This document shows, one piece after another, positions 8,127 through 15,084 of a DNA stretch of 40,452 nt; the stretch's first letter is position 1, and each line of letters opens with the position of its first letter. The DNA comes from Candidatus Hydrogenedentota bacterium (GTDB lineage: Bacteria > Hydrogenedentota > Hydrogenedentia > Hydrogenedentales > CAILVY01): assembly GCA_029565395.1 (NCBI GenBank), contig JAKQOG010000042.1, forward strand, positions 1 through 40,452, written 5' to 3'. The translations under genes and the position numbers were made by a program. The notes under the pieces are model-generated. The model was not told the DNA's origin. It did not search any database and was given only the letters and a program-made list of their open reading frames with translations.

Positions 8127-8372
8127 TTACTCCTCTTCTTCTTCCGGATCTTCAATGCTCTCTTCAATGATGCGGAGCGCCTCTTCTTCATCTTCACGAT
8201 TCACCAGCACATGGGCATCGTCAGACACCGGCAGTACGCTATGGGGCATTTCGGTGCTGAGAAAGGCCTCAATGCCATTCGCTTCAAGCAATGCGATGAT
8301 AATGTCAGCCTCATCATCATTCTCGCATTCATGCACGGACACCAGTTCGTGATCTTCCATGTCTTCACTCAT
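8127..8372 (-). CDS. DUF2007-like small acidic protein
   Basis: The protein has 81 residues from the ATG at 8372. TGAGGAG, 7 nt before this ATG, lies inside the end of ribBA, and the first 8 bases overlap the ribBA stop (ATGAGTGA). The body matches the DUF2007 'putative signal transducing protein' fold: [21 protein letters not shown] followed by [11 protein letters not shown] and [15 protein letters not shown]. It ends in a run of Asp and Glu. Proteins of this family are small alpha/beta domains with no settled function. Its tight nesting between ribBA and ribH suggests co-translation and possibly a role in, or control by, the riboflavin pathway; that is inference. Confidence 0.75.
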   Translation of the reverse strand: MSEDMEDHELVSVHECENDDEADIIIALLEANGIEAFLSTEMPHSVLPVSDDAHVLVNREDEEEALRIIEESIEDPEEEEE

Positions 8373-9597
8373 ATTTTTTCTCCTCAGGCGCATCGGATTC
8401 TTTTGAATCCAACAGATGGCCCATTTTTTCCCGTTTCGTTTTCAGATACTTCCGATTGTGTTCATTGTGCGGCACTTGGATGGGCACACGGCCCGTTACT
8501 TTCAAACCATATCCTTCAATCCCGGCGCGTTTCACCGGATTATTCGTGATCAGGCGCATTTCCTGAACACCAAGGTCGCTTAAAATCTGTGCGCCGATCC
8601 CATATTCACGGGGATCCGGAGCAAATCCAAGATGCACGTTTGCCTCGACGGTGTCAAGCCCATTATCCTGAAGCTGGTACGCGCGGATCTTGTTTACAAG
8701 CCCGATGCCGCGCCCTTCCTGGCGCATATACACCACAACACCATAGCCCTCTTTTTCAATCATTTGCATAGCCTGATGCAACTGATTGCCGCAATCGCAC
8801 CGCAAAGAACCCAGCACGTCGCCGGTAAAACATTCTGAATGGACGCGCACCAGGACGTCTTTTTTACCTGCAACCTCGCCTTTCACAATGGCAATGTGCT
8901 GATAATCATCAATATCGGTTTCATATACGATCAAATGGAATTGACCGTAGCGGGTGGGTAACACCGTTTCCGCGGTGCGCCGCACAAGTTTTTCCTTGAT
9001 GCGGCGGTACACGATCAGATCGGCGATAGAACAGATCTTGATCCCGTGCTTCGTGGAGAATTCTTCGAGTTGGGGCATCCGTGCCATCGTACCGTCATCA
9101 TTCATGATCTCACAAATCACCGCGGCCGGGCGCAACCCGGCTATTTTCATCAGGTCGATGGAACCCTCGGTTTGCCCCGCACGGACAAGTACGCCTCCGG
9201 ATCGCGCCCGGAGGGGAAAGACATGCCCGGGCCGCACCAAATCCTTTGCAGTCGAAACAGGATCGGCGGCTACTTTAATGGAATGCGCACGGTCATGGGC
9301 GCTGATGCCCGTGGAAACGCCTTTGGCGGCTTCAAACGACACATGAAATGCGGTGCTGAACGGCGAGGTGTTTTCGGAGGTCATTGGAGGTAAATCCAAT
9401 TCCTTGATCCGCTCCGGAGTCATTGGCATGCAGATCAGGCCACGTGCATGTTTAGCCATGAAATTTATAGCAGCAGGTGTAACATATTCCGCGGCGATAA
9501 CCAAATCGCCTTCATTTTCCCGGTCTTCATCATCTACAAGGATAATCATTTTGCCTTGGTTTAAATCAGCAACAGTTTCTTCAATAGAACTTAACAC
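8365..9597 (-). CDS. ribBA: Bifunctional DHBP synthase / GTP cyclohydrolase II
   Basis: The protein has 410 residues from GTG at 9597, chosen because AGGAG stands 7 nt upstream; an ATG at 9621 would add eight residues, overlap ribE, and lacks a ribosome binding site. The N-terminal RibB half shows VDDEDRENEGD, then GLICMPM, HDRAHS and RPGHVFPLRA. The C-terminal RibA half shows the zinc cysteines in SECFTGDVLGSLRCDCG, then RQEGRGIGL and NNPVKR. RibB makes dihydroxybutanone phosphate from ribulose 5-phosphate; RibA opens GTP to start the pyrimidine branch. The fusion therefore supplies both entry precursors. The catalytic residues of both halves appear intact. It lies after ribE (10 bases) and overlaps the DUF2007 gene. 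Confidence 0.95.
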   Translation of the reverse strand: MLSSIEETVADLNQGKMIILVDDEDRENEGDLVIAAEYVTPAAINFMAKHARGLICMPMTPERIKELDLPPMTSENTSPFSTAFHVSFEAAKGVSTGISAHDRAHSIKVAADPVSTAKDLVRPGHVFPLRARSGGVLVRAGQTEGSIDLMKIAGLRPAAVICEIMNDDGTMARMPQLEEFSTKHGIKICSIADLIVYRRIKEKLVRRTAETVLPTRYGQFHLIVYETDIDDYQHIAIVKGEVAGKKDVLVRVHSECFTGDVLGSLRCDCGNQLHQAMQMIEKEGYGVVVYMRQEGRGIGLVNKIRAYQLQDNGLDTVEANVHLGFAPDPREYGIGAQILSDLGVQEMRLITNNPVKRAGIEGYGLKVTGRVPIQVPHNEHNRKYLKTKREKMGHLLDSKESDAPEEKKYE

Positions 9598-9607
9598 TTG
9601 GATACTC

Positions 9608-10234
9608 CTACGCAAACCCATGGCGGGACAAAAACTCCGTAGTGATGTTTTCCTTCGTCCCGCCTTTCAGGTAATGGTAAACATGCTTCCCGATAACATC
9701 GGCTTCAAGATTCACGGGGTCGCCGATGTGTTTTCCGGACAATGTCGTTTTAGACAGGGTGGTCGGGATAATGGCAACCCCAAACGTATCGCGTTCAGGG
9801 TCAACGACGGTAAGGCTAATGCCATTTACGGCAATAGATCCTTTGGGCACGAGATAACGGGCAACGTCCGCCGGCGCACGGAACCGCCATAACGCGAAAT
9901 CACCTTGATCTGTAATCGCCTCAACTTTCCCTACCCCATCCACGTGCCCCAGGACAAAATGTCCGCCGAACCGGGCATCGGCTCTCATGGCACGCTCAAG
10001 ATTGACGGCATGCCCCGCTTTCAACCTGCCCAGCGTAGTGCGCGAGAAGGTCTCAGGGGAAACCTGCACGACAAAGTTGTCATGGTTGATCGCTGCAACC
10101 GTTAGGCATACCCCATCGATAGCGACACTGTCGCCAAGATGCAGGTCAGACATGATTTCCTTGGCGAGAATGGCCAGATCGGCGCCTGAACGGCGTGTTA
10201 TCACGCCGATTTCTTCAATAATTCCCGTAAACAT
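9608..10234 (-). CDS. ribE: Riboflavin synthase alpha chain
   Basis: The protein has 208 residues and contains the expected internal duplication. The first barrel begins MFTGIIEEIG and has GDSVAIDGVCLTV and FVVQVSPETFSRTTLG; the second has GHFVLGHVDGVG, then KGSIAVNGISLTVV and a second IPTTLSKTTL. The enzyme dismutates two lumazine molecules into riboflavin and the pyrimidine precursor, the last step of the pathway. The functional form is normally a trimer. The start codon lies 20 bases inside the end of ribD, so the genes are translationally linked. The gene name is ribE in most bacteria and ribC in E. coli. Confidence 0.94.
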   Translation of the reverse strand: MFTGIIEEIGVITRRSGADLAILAKEIMSDLHLGDSVAIDGVCLTVAAINHDNFVVQVSPETFSRTTLGRLKAGHAVNLERAMRADARFGGHFVLGHVDGVGKVEAITDQGDFALWRFRAPADVARYLVPKGSIAVNGISLTVVDPERDTFGVAIIPTTLSKTTLSGKHIGDPVNLEADVIGKHVYHYLKGGTKENITTEFLSRHGFA

Positions 10235-11315
10235 GGTGTTTCTTCACATAGGCTTCGACAAGCAAATCCGGCCCTATGGGACGGACCTGCATGTTGGTTA
10301 ATTCAATGGCTTCATCCATAGTGGCAACCCCTTCACCCTCGACGGGTGTGATGGCATCGCGGCCGCCGATGATTTTCGGGGCGATAAAAATCCACACTTT
10401 ATCAACGACGCCCGCCTCGAATGCGGAGGCGTGCGTTGTGCCACCGCCTTCGATGAGAAGATACGTAATGCCACGCTTGCCCAGTTCGTCCATGAGGGCT
10501 TCAATATCCACACCGCCCTTCCCGCGCGGCACGCGGATAATATCGCTGGCAAAGGGATACTGCCGGGGTTCCGTAACAGCAACCCAGGTGGGGGCTTGAC
10601 TGTCCAGATGAAAAACACGCCTTCCCGCATCAAGGTATTCACCCGCGTCGAGAATCACACGGACCGGATCACGGGTCCCTTGCCGATCCAGACGCGTGGT
10701 GAGGCTCGGATCATCCAGCATGACCGTACGGCTTCCCACCAGCAGGGCGTCGACCTCATTGCGCAGTTCATGCACCATCCGCCGCGATTCATCGCTCGTA
10801 ACCCAGCGGGAATGACCGGTACGGGTGGCAATCTTGCCGTCCAACGTCATGGCGCATTTGGCAATAACGAACGGACGCCCCGTCGTGATATACTTGAAAA
10901 AGGCTTCATTCAGCGTACGCGCATCGTTTTCAAGCACACCCACATCCACGGATATACCCGCTTCTCTCAATGCGGCAATACCCTTGCCCGACACCTGCGG
11001 ATTAGGGTCTTCCACCGCCACCACGACGCGACTGGGTTTCTTCTCAATCAGTACGTTCACACAGGGCGGGGTTTTTCCTTGATGGGCACAGGGTTCGAGC
11101 GTGACATAGACTGTGGCGCCGGCAATGTCCCCTCCCGCCGCGGCAATGGCATTGACTTCCGCATGCGGTTCTCCTGCGCGAACGTGGTACCCCTCCCCTA
11201 TTAATTGACCATCGCGGACAATCACGCACCCGACCATGTGATTGGGGCTGGTGCGCCCGCGTCCCTTGGCGGCCAGAGCCAACGCACGCCGCATATGTGT
11301 GATGTCCGTACTCAT
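10215..11315 (-). CDS. ribD: Riboflavin deaminase/reductase RibD
   Basis: The protein has 366 residues in two domains. Residues 1-145 form a cytidine-deaminase-like zinc domain with PHAEVNAI and the second zinc motif PCAHQGKTPPC. Residues 150-360 form the reductase, with AMTLDGKIAT, SRWVTS, DALLVGSRTV and LLIEGGGTTHASAF. The enzyme deaminates the GTP cyclohydrolase product and then reduces the ribose. One oddity is SPNHMVG where families usually have PNPxVG: His replaces a usually conserved Pro near the active site. It is the first gene of the operon and is under an FMN riboswitch. Its ATG follows directly after a run of seven T, and its probable ribosome binding site GGGTG lies in the arm of a hairpin. 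Confidence 0.94.
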   Translation of the reverse strand: MSTDITHMRRALALAAKGRGRTSPNHMVGCVIVRDGQLIGEGYHVRAGEPHAEVNAIAAAGGDIAGATVYVTLEPCAHQGKTPPCVNVLIEKKPSRVVVAVEDPNPQVSGKGIAALREAGISVDVGVLENDARTLNEAFFKYITTGRPFVIAKCAMTLDGKIATRTGHSRWVTSDESRRMVHELRNEVDALLVGSRTVMLDDPSLTTRLDRQGTRDPVRVILDAGEYLDAGRRVFHLDSQAPTWVAVTEPRQYPFASDIIRVPRGKGGVDIEALMDELGKRGITYLLIEGGGTTHASAFEAGVVDKVWIFIAPKIIGGRDAITPVEGEGVATMDEAIELTNMQVRPIGPDLLVEAYVKKHHVYGNY

Positions 11316-11350
11316 AAAAAAACACCCTGAACCTGGTTATGGCTTCAGGG
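11316..11350 (-). terminator. Terminator and SD-masking hairpin before ribD
   Basis: Read on the minus strand, CCCTGAA (11350-11344) pairs with TTCAGGG (11331-11325) around a 12-nt loop, and TGTTTTTTT follows directly, ending at the ribD ATG. The 3' arm carries the only plausible Shine-Dalgarno bases (AGGGTG), so the same hairpin could stop transcription and hide the ribosome binding site. Confidence 0.65.
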
Positions 11351-11373
11351 CGCCCGGTATACACACTCTTCAC

Positions 11374-11396
11374 TACGGAAGAACCGTTCTTCCGTA
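11374..11396 (-). other. Perfect 10-bp hairpin inside the ribD leader
   Basis: TACGGAAGAA (11374-11383) and TTCTTCCGTA (11387-11396) form a perfect stem around three bases. It sits between the FMN aptamer and the terminator and could bring the antiterminator strands together: TGAAGCC at 11398-11404 (plus strand) gives GGCTTCA in the RNA, which is complementary to TGAAGCC in the RNA from 11341-11347. Confidence 0.6.
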
Positions 11397-11407
11397 ATGA
11401 AGCCTAT

Positions 11408-11517
11408 GACCTTCTCTCATCCGGACTCTACCGTCGGCCCTGGAATTTCACCGGGTCTGCGCTTGCACGCTCGCGGGCTTTACCGCCGGTCGGGAATTTC
11501 ACCCTGCCCTGAAGGCC
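11408..11517 (-). promoter_or_regulatory. FMN riboswitch (RFN element)
   Basis: On the minus strand the conserved RFN words appear in order: CTTCAGGGCAGGGTGAAA, then CCGACCGGCGGTAAAGCCC, CGCAGACCCGGTGAAATTCC, GGCCGACGGTAGAGTCC and GGATGAGAGAAGG. The closing helix P1 is GGCCTTC (11517-11511) with GAAGGTC (11414-11408), including one G-U pair. FMN binding is expected to favour the downstream terminator/SD hairpin and lower expression of the whole rib operon. Confidence 0.95.
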
Positions 11518-11529
11518 AATTGTACGCCT

Positions 11530-11558
11530 ATGATACCGTTTCGAAAAGAGTCTGTCAA
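11530..11558 (-). promoter_or_regulatory. Consensus promoter of the riboflavin operon
   Basis: Minus strand: a perfect -35 TTGACA (11558-11553), a spacer of exactly 17 bases and -10 TATCAT (11535-11530, five of six). The start would fall near 11523, six bases before riboswitch helix P1. The -35 box lies 12 bases after the stop codon of the RRM gene. Confidence 0.8.
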
Positions 11559-11570
11559 ACGCTCGTTAAC

Positions 11571-11831
11571 TTATCGGCGCGGACGGTTTTCACGGGGCTT
11601 GGCTTCGTTCACTTTAATGGTACGGTCATGGAGGCTGGTCCCGTCAAGTTCGGCGATGGCCGTCTCCGCTTCGGAGGCGTTCTCCATCTCGACGAATCCG
11701 AATCCCTTAGAGCGGCGCGTGTCACGGTCCATGATGACCCGGCAGGACTCAACGGTGCCGAAACCGGCAAACAGGTTCTCGAGATCCGAATCACGGGTGT
11801 CGTACGAAAGGTTTCCAACAAAAATGTTCAT
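11571..11831 (-). CDS. RNA-binding protein with one RRM domain
   Basis: The protein has 86 residues, a lone RRM like the cold-inducible Rbp proteins of cyanobacteria and other bacteria. RNP2 is IFVGNL at 3-8 and RNP1 is KGFGFVEM at about 42-49. A short basic tail (KPRENRPRR) follows. It should bind single-stranded RNA and may act as a chaperone or regulator of messages. AGGAG lies 6 bases before the ATG. The gene has its own promoter at 11983-12011 and a leader of about 145 nt with two possible Shine-Dalgarno-masking pairings, which points to regulated translation. It sits upstream of, and in the same direction as, the rib operon, but that operon has its own promoter. Confidence 0.93.
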   Translation of the reverse strand: MNIFVGNLSYDTRDSDLENLFAGFGTVESCRVIMDRDTRRSKGFGFVEMENASEAETAIAELDGTSLHDRTIKVNEAKPRENRPRR

Positions 11832-11834
11832 CGT

Positions 11835-11900
11835 GCTCTCCTTTCAGGAGGGTTGGCGGTCATGTCACTGGTATAGCGTTCTTGACCAGGCCAGGAGAGC
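11835..11900 (-). promoter_or_regulatory. Leader with two alternative anti-SD pairings
   Basis: The ribosome-binding segment AGGAGAGC (plus coordinates 11835-11842) is perfectly complementary over 8 bases to GCTCTCCT about 50 nt upstream in the leader (11893-11900). Its AGGAG core can also pair with CTCCT directly upstream (11846-11850) in a 5-bp hairpin with loop GAA. The two structures exclude each other. Either would hide the ribosome binding site of the RRM gene. Confidence 0.5.
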
Positions 11901-11982
11901 GAAAAATCGACAGGATTTGAAAGTCTTCAGGGTGGTGATGAGCGTGTTTAACAAGTCACAAAACCGATTATACTATGAAGTT

Positions 11983-12011
11983 ATTATACACTATGGTCAG
12001 ATGAATGGCAA
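11983..12011 (-). promoter_or_regulatory. Near-consensus promoter of the RRM gene
   Basis: Minus strand: -35 TTGCCA (12011-12006), 17-base spacer, perfect -10 TATAAT (11988-11983). The start would lie near 11976, leaving about 145 nt of untranslated leader. A second TATAAT occurs 16 bases further on (11972-11967) without a good -35. Confidence 0.65.
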
Positions 12012-12060
12012 ACTGGACCATCCGCGCGCAGAACAGTCCTGGGCAAAAATTCACTTGCAC

Positions 12061-12080
12061 CGGTACTATTCGGTAGTATT
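12061..12080. repeat. Tandem 10-base direct repeat
   Basis: CGGTACTATT is followed at once by CGGTAGTATT, with one mismatch. It lies 55 bases upstream of the Tat oxidoreductase ATG, a position where an operator could lie. The rest of 11832-12135 shows the minus-strand promoter and leader but no additional gene. Confidence 0.3.
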
Positions 12081-12135
12081 GGGAAGCATGGCGTTGTTGT
12101 TTGATCTGATCCAGCACAATGAGGAGGATTCTCGT

Positions 12136-13401
12136 ATGACATCCATGACACGGCGCACCTTCATGATCAGCACGGCTGCCTTGGCGGCGGCAGGGAGGGC
12201 GGTTTCCGCAAGTGACACGATCAATGTGGCCATTATCGGCTGCCGAAACCGGGGTCCACAGGTGGCGGAGTCCATGCGTACAAGCGGTCAGTTTAACCTT
12301 GCGGCGGTCTGCGACTGTGATGATACGATGATAAAAAGGGCGCTCTTTGACAAGAAATTCTTGCGGGATCTCAAGCAGGAGAAGGACTTTCGGCGTATCC
12401 TGGAAATGAAGGATATCGATGCAGTGGTGCTGGCGGTTCCGGATCATTGGCACGCACTCATGACCGTAATGGCGCTGGCGGCCGGGAAGCACGTCTATTG
12501 TGAAAAACCCGCCTCATACAATATCGCAGACGGTAAGGCGATGGTAGCCGCACAGGAAAAACATCCGAATCTCGTGGTGCAAGTGGGGTCGCAACAACGG
12601 AGCGGACCCCATTTTCAGGAAGCCAAGGCTTTCCTGGAAACCGGCGGTTTGGGGAAAGTCGCCTTCTGCCGGGCCTGCATCATCCACGAGCGGGAACCGA
12701 TAGCGATTATTCCGGATTCTGAACCACCCAAATCGCTGGATTACGCGATGTGGCTGGGGCCTGCTCCTTACCGCCCATTTAACACAAACCGGGTGCATTA
12801 CAACTGGCACTTCATGCGGGATACTGGAACGGGTGAAGTGGGTAATTGGGCAGCGCATTGGGTGGATATTGTATTGTGGTCGCTGAATCTGGGATTCCCG
12901 GCCTCCGCCATGGGTCTTGGCGGATCGTATGTGGTGAAAGACGCCAAAGAATGGCCGGACACCCAGACGGTGCTGTTTGAATACCCTGAAATGACCCTGC
13001 TGTGGGAACAACGGTTGTGGTCGACGTTCGGCATCAATGGCAAAGGGGGTTGCCACTGCGAGTTCTCAGGCGAAAAGGGCTCTCTCATCATCAGTCGAAG
13101 CGGTTGGACGTTTTTCCCACGCGGCACGAAAGAGAATCCGGAAGAACATGCCGGTTCCGAACAGGAAATTGCGCATGTGAAAAATTTCGCGGAGTCCATA
13201 CGGGGACAGGCCAAACCCGCTGCCCCCATTCAGGAAGGGCATAAAACAGCCACCTTGTGCCATCTTGCCAATATTGCCTGCCTGCTGAACCGGCGCATCG
13301 CATTTGATGGTGAAAAACAGATGATTGAAGGGGATGACGAAGCCATACGCCTCATGGCAAGACCCTATCGCGCTCCTTGGAAACTCGAAGACTATAGTTG
13401 A
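12136..13401 (+). CDS. Tat-exported Gfo/Idh/MocA family oxidoreductase
   Basis: The protein has 421 residues from the ATG at 12136, preceded by GAGGAGG with 8-nt spacing; the frame is open further upstream but that part is leader. Residues 1-25 are a twin-arginine signal (TRRTFMISTAALAAAG). The Rossmann domain begins INVAIIGCRNRGPQ (29-42) and has the family EKP motif at 123-125 (VYCEKPAS). The C-terminal half is the usual beta-sheet substrate domain, with GEVGNWAAHWVDIVLW. Members use NAD(P) to oxidise or reduce sugars and cyclitols; Tat export with cofactor bound is common in planctomycete-like genomes. The substrate is unknown, and no sugar operon surrounds it here. Confidence 0.9.
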   Translation: MTSMTRRTFMISTAALAAAGRAVSASDTINVAIIGCRNRGPQVAESMRTSGQFNLAAVCDCDDTMIKRALFDKKFLRDLKQEKDFRRILEMKDIDAVVLAVPDHWHALMTVMALAAGKHVYCEKPASYNIADGKAMVAAQEKHPNLVVQVGSQQRSGPHFQEAKAFLETGGLGKVAFCRACIIHEREPIAIIPDSEPPKSLDYAMWLGPAPYRPFNTNRVHYNWHFMRDTGTGEVGNWAAHWVDIVLWSLNLGFPASAMGLGGSYVVKDAKEWPDTQTVLFEYPEMTLLWEQRLWSTFGINGKGGCHCEFSGEKGSLIISRSGWTFFPRGTKENPEEHAGSEQEIAHVKNFAESIRGQAKPAAPIQEGHKTATLCHLANIACLLNRRIAFDGEKQMIEGDDEAIRLMARPYRAPWKLEDYS

Positions 13402-13433
13402 TTTGGGCGATTTCCCCCACAAGGGCAACCTCC

Positions 13434-14129
13434 TTACACCCGAAGATCCAATTGCCGGGTGCCGCGCACAGCAGTAGGGTCAAAATCATTGTTGATAAAA
13501 GGATTCTGACGTGGTGAATATGCAGGCATCTTTGGAGCCAAAGGAGGTGTATCCTCGCCTTGGCGCTGAGATTCCTCGATGCGTAGTTTGGCCAGTTCCG
13601 CCCGCGCCTCGCTTTCCATTCGACCCGCCGCCGCCGCTACGGCGCGATCTTGCGCGGAGGGCTTCGCGGGTGCTAAGGCAGCCGCTTTGAGCACCCCTGC
13701 CTTGGTGATGGTGCCCTGGGGGGTTCTTGTGGGGCTAACATCGAGCGAGACTTCACCCCCCGTTGCATATAATCGGCCATCCGGCCCACGGGTGTACGTA
13801 TAATGGGCGCCACCTCTCGCATAACGGCCCGCCGCCGAAAGGTGGGCCTGCTCGTGCCGCCGCACTTCAGCATCGCGTTGTTTTAGATTCCGAACTTCCT
13901 CCTTTTCCTCACCCGTAAGCTCATTAAGTGTGTTTTGCCCACGCTTTTCAACACGGTTTTCAGCAGAAAGCGGTGAAGGCCCCGAAGTTTTTTGAAAAGT
14001 GCCCTTGTGAATGCCCTGCAACGGCGAGTTTTTTACATTTTCCTTTCGGAAAAAAGGAGACCCCTCATATTGGCCCGTAACGCGCCCAAGATAGGCATCG
14101 CTTATCGCTGAAACGCCGATTTCAGCCAT
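13434..14129 (-). CDS. SprA-family putative metallopeptidase
   Basis: The protein has 231 residues. The central block RRHEQAHLSAAGRYARGG (91-108) contains an HExxH zinc motif (HEQAH, 92-96) and is followed by YTYTRGPDGRLYATGGEVSLD, then AALAPAKPSAQDRAVAA. This succession is diagnostic of the SprA-related family (also called the CJM1_0395 family), whose biochemical role is not established. No signal peptide is evident. Both ends (about 1-65 and 185-231) are low-complexity and probably disordered. The gene converges on the oxidoreductase and diverges from a strong plus-strand promoter at 14154. Confidence 0.8.
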   Translation of the reverse strand: MAEIGVSAISDAYLGRVTGQYEGSPFFRKENVKNSPLQGIHKGTFQKTSGPSPLSAENRVEKRGQNTLNELTGEEKEEVRNLKQRDAEVRRHEQAHLSAAGRYARGGAHYTYTRGPDGRLYATGGEVSLDVSPTRTPQGTITKAGVLKAAALAPAKPSAQDRAVAAAAGRMESEARAELAKLRIEESQRQGEDTPPLAPKMPAYSPRQNPFINNDFDPTAVRGTRQLDLRV

Positions 14130-14153
14130 TTTCCCGCTGCCTTATGACAGAAT

Positions 14154-14182
14154 GTGACAAATAATCCGCTCTTTGGTATAAT
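14154..14182 (+). promoter_or_regulatory. Near-consensus promoter with extended -10
   Basis: GTGACA (14154-14159) and a perfect TATAAT (14177-14182) are separated by 17 bases, and TGG directly before the -10 box adds an extended -10 element. Transcription would start near 14190. Confidence 0.65.
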
Positions 14183-14464
14183 CATTGTAACACGAATGCG
14201 CTGTATTTGCAGTTCGGCGCGATAGGTGCACGTTTCCGGCCTCTTTCAGCCGCCGTTTACCCATGAAGCCCAACCTTCATGGATTCTTAGTATTTCGGCC
14301 CTCTGAACTCGACAGGAGAAGTGCATCATCCCCGCAAAGGAAACAATCGCGCGAAATATGCATAGACCGCAATTAGAGTATGTATGCCGCACCCCGCACA
14401 CGCAACGCACCACGGGCCAGTGCCCGTTTGCAGTGCAGTGGAGCGGCAGACTGAGACGAAGGAG
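14183..14464 (+). other. About 275-nt transcribed leader, possible structured RNA
   Basis: Between the promoter and the first plausible start codon lie about 275 transcribed bases with no convincing reading frame. One hairpin is clear: CCATGAA and TTCATGG around 14259-14281. I do not recognise a known riboswitch or small RNA family. Confidence 0.35.
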
Positions 14465-14761
14465 ATGCAGTTTAATAATTTTAGTTTGGACACGTATTGT
14501 GCCCTGGTGTTGTTGGAAGCCTGCCGCACGCACTACTTCCCCGAGTACGCGTCGGATAAACCCGCCCCAGAGCGGGAAAGCCTTATCAAGAAAGCCTGGA
14601 ATGCCCTGCGCCGCCGGTTCACCCGGAAAGCCGCAGCCACACCGGTTTTCGACAATGTCACCCACTTGGCCGAATACCAGAACAAACCTCAGCAAACGCT
14701 GAGCGGCGATTCTGATCCGGCCACCGGTACCTGCCCGAACAACGAACGCAAAGTCGTTTGA
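14465..14761 (+). CDS. Small protein of unknown function
   Basis: The product would have 98 residues beginning MQFNNFSLDTYCALVLLEA. It has a helical, moderately hydrophobic first third, a basic middle (KKAWNALRRRFTRK) and a polar tail. The gene is flanked by a strong promoter at 14154 and a strong terminator at 14777, which is the main reason to believe it. The start is uncertain because AAGGAG directly abuts this ATG, leaving no spacer; an in-frame ATG at 14384 lacks a ribosome binding site. A 253-residue frame on the other strand is more likely its shadow. I do not recognise the family. Confidence 0.5.
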   Translation: MQFNNFSLDTYCALVLLEACRTHYFPEYASDKPAPERESLIKKAWNALRRRFTRKAAATPVFDNVTHLAEYQNKPQQTLSGDSDPATGTCPNNERKVV

Positions 14762-14776
14762 TTTTTTCAACAAACT

Positions 14777-14820
14777 TCGTGCCACGTTGGAATCATCTTC
14801 CACGTGGCACGAGGTGTTTT
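14777..14820 (+). terminator. Rho-independent terminator
   Basis: TCGTGCCACGTTGGAA pairs with TTCCACGTGGCACGA with one bulged base and a 5-nt loop (14777-14812), followed by GGTGTTTT. It starts 15 bases after the stop codon of the small unknown gene. Confidence 0.7.
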
Positions 14821-15084
14821 GGCCGATATAGCAAAGTACAACTTTGAAGACAAGCCCGTTCCAACGTCCAACTTTGGAACGAGTTATCATGAATCTTCGA
14901 TTCCCCCTGAAACCATGAAAATGGCCTTTAGGGTGAATGGGAAACGAGCCACCGGGTCGTATTTTCAGAGCAGGGAAAACAACATTGAAATGGGAGCTAA
15001 ACGCCACACAATATGAGGTAAGAGTACCTCATTCCTGATTTGGGAACAAGCGTACCGATACCCTACACCTGATATCTTTACAAA
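14821..15084. other. Intergenic region with two small hairpins
   Basis: No convincing gene is seen. GTTCCAA and TTGGAAC form a 7-bp hairpin around 14858-14880. TGAGGTA and TACCTCA (15014-15031, loop AGAG) form a second, perfect hairpin that lies downstream of valS on the minus strand and might end its transcript, though the following bases (TATTGTG) are a poor U-tract. Confidence 0.35.

Noticed and set aside
11947..11974. A plus-strand promoter candidate TTTAAC-16-TATACT
   Set aside because: The -35 match is weak, and the better reading of this segment is the minus-strand promoter of the RRM gene.
11530..12135. Long upstream extension of the Tat oxidoreductase frame
   Set aside because: It reads antisense through the RRM gene; GAGGAGG and the Tat signal place the start at 12136.
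14246..15007. A 253-codon frame on the minus strand
   Set aside because: It covers a plus-strand gene bracketed by a promoter and a terminator, crosses that terminator, and its product has no recognisable pattern.
14804..15016. A 70-codon plus-strand frame after the terminator
   Set aside because: It begins within the terminator stem/T-run region, has no ribosome binding site and a composition typical of non-coding sequence.
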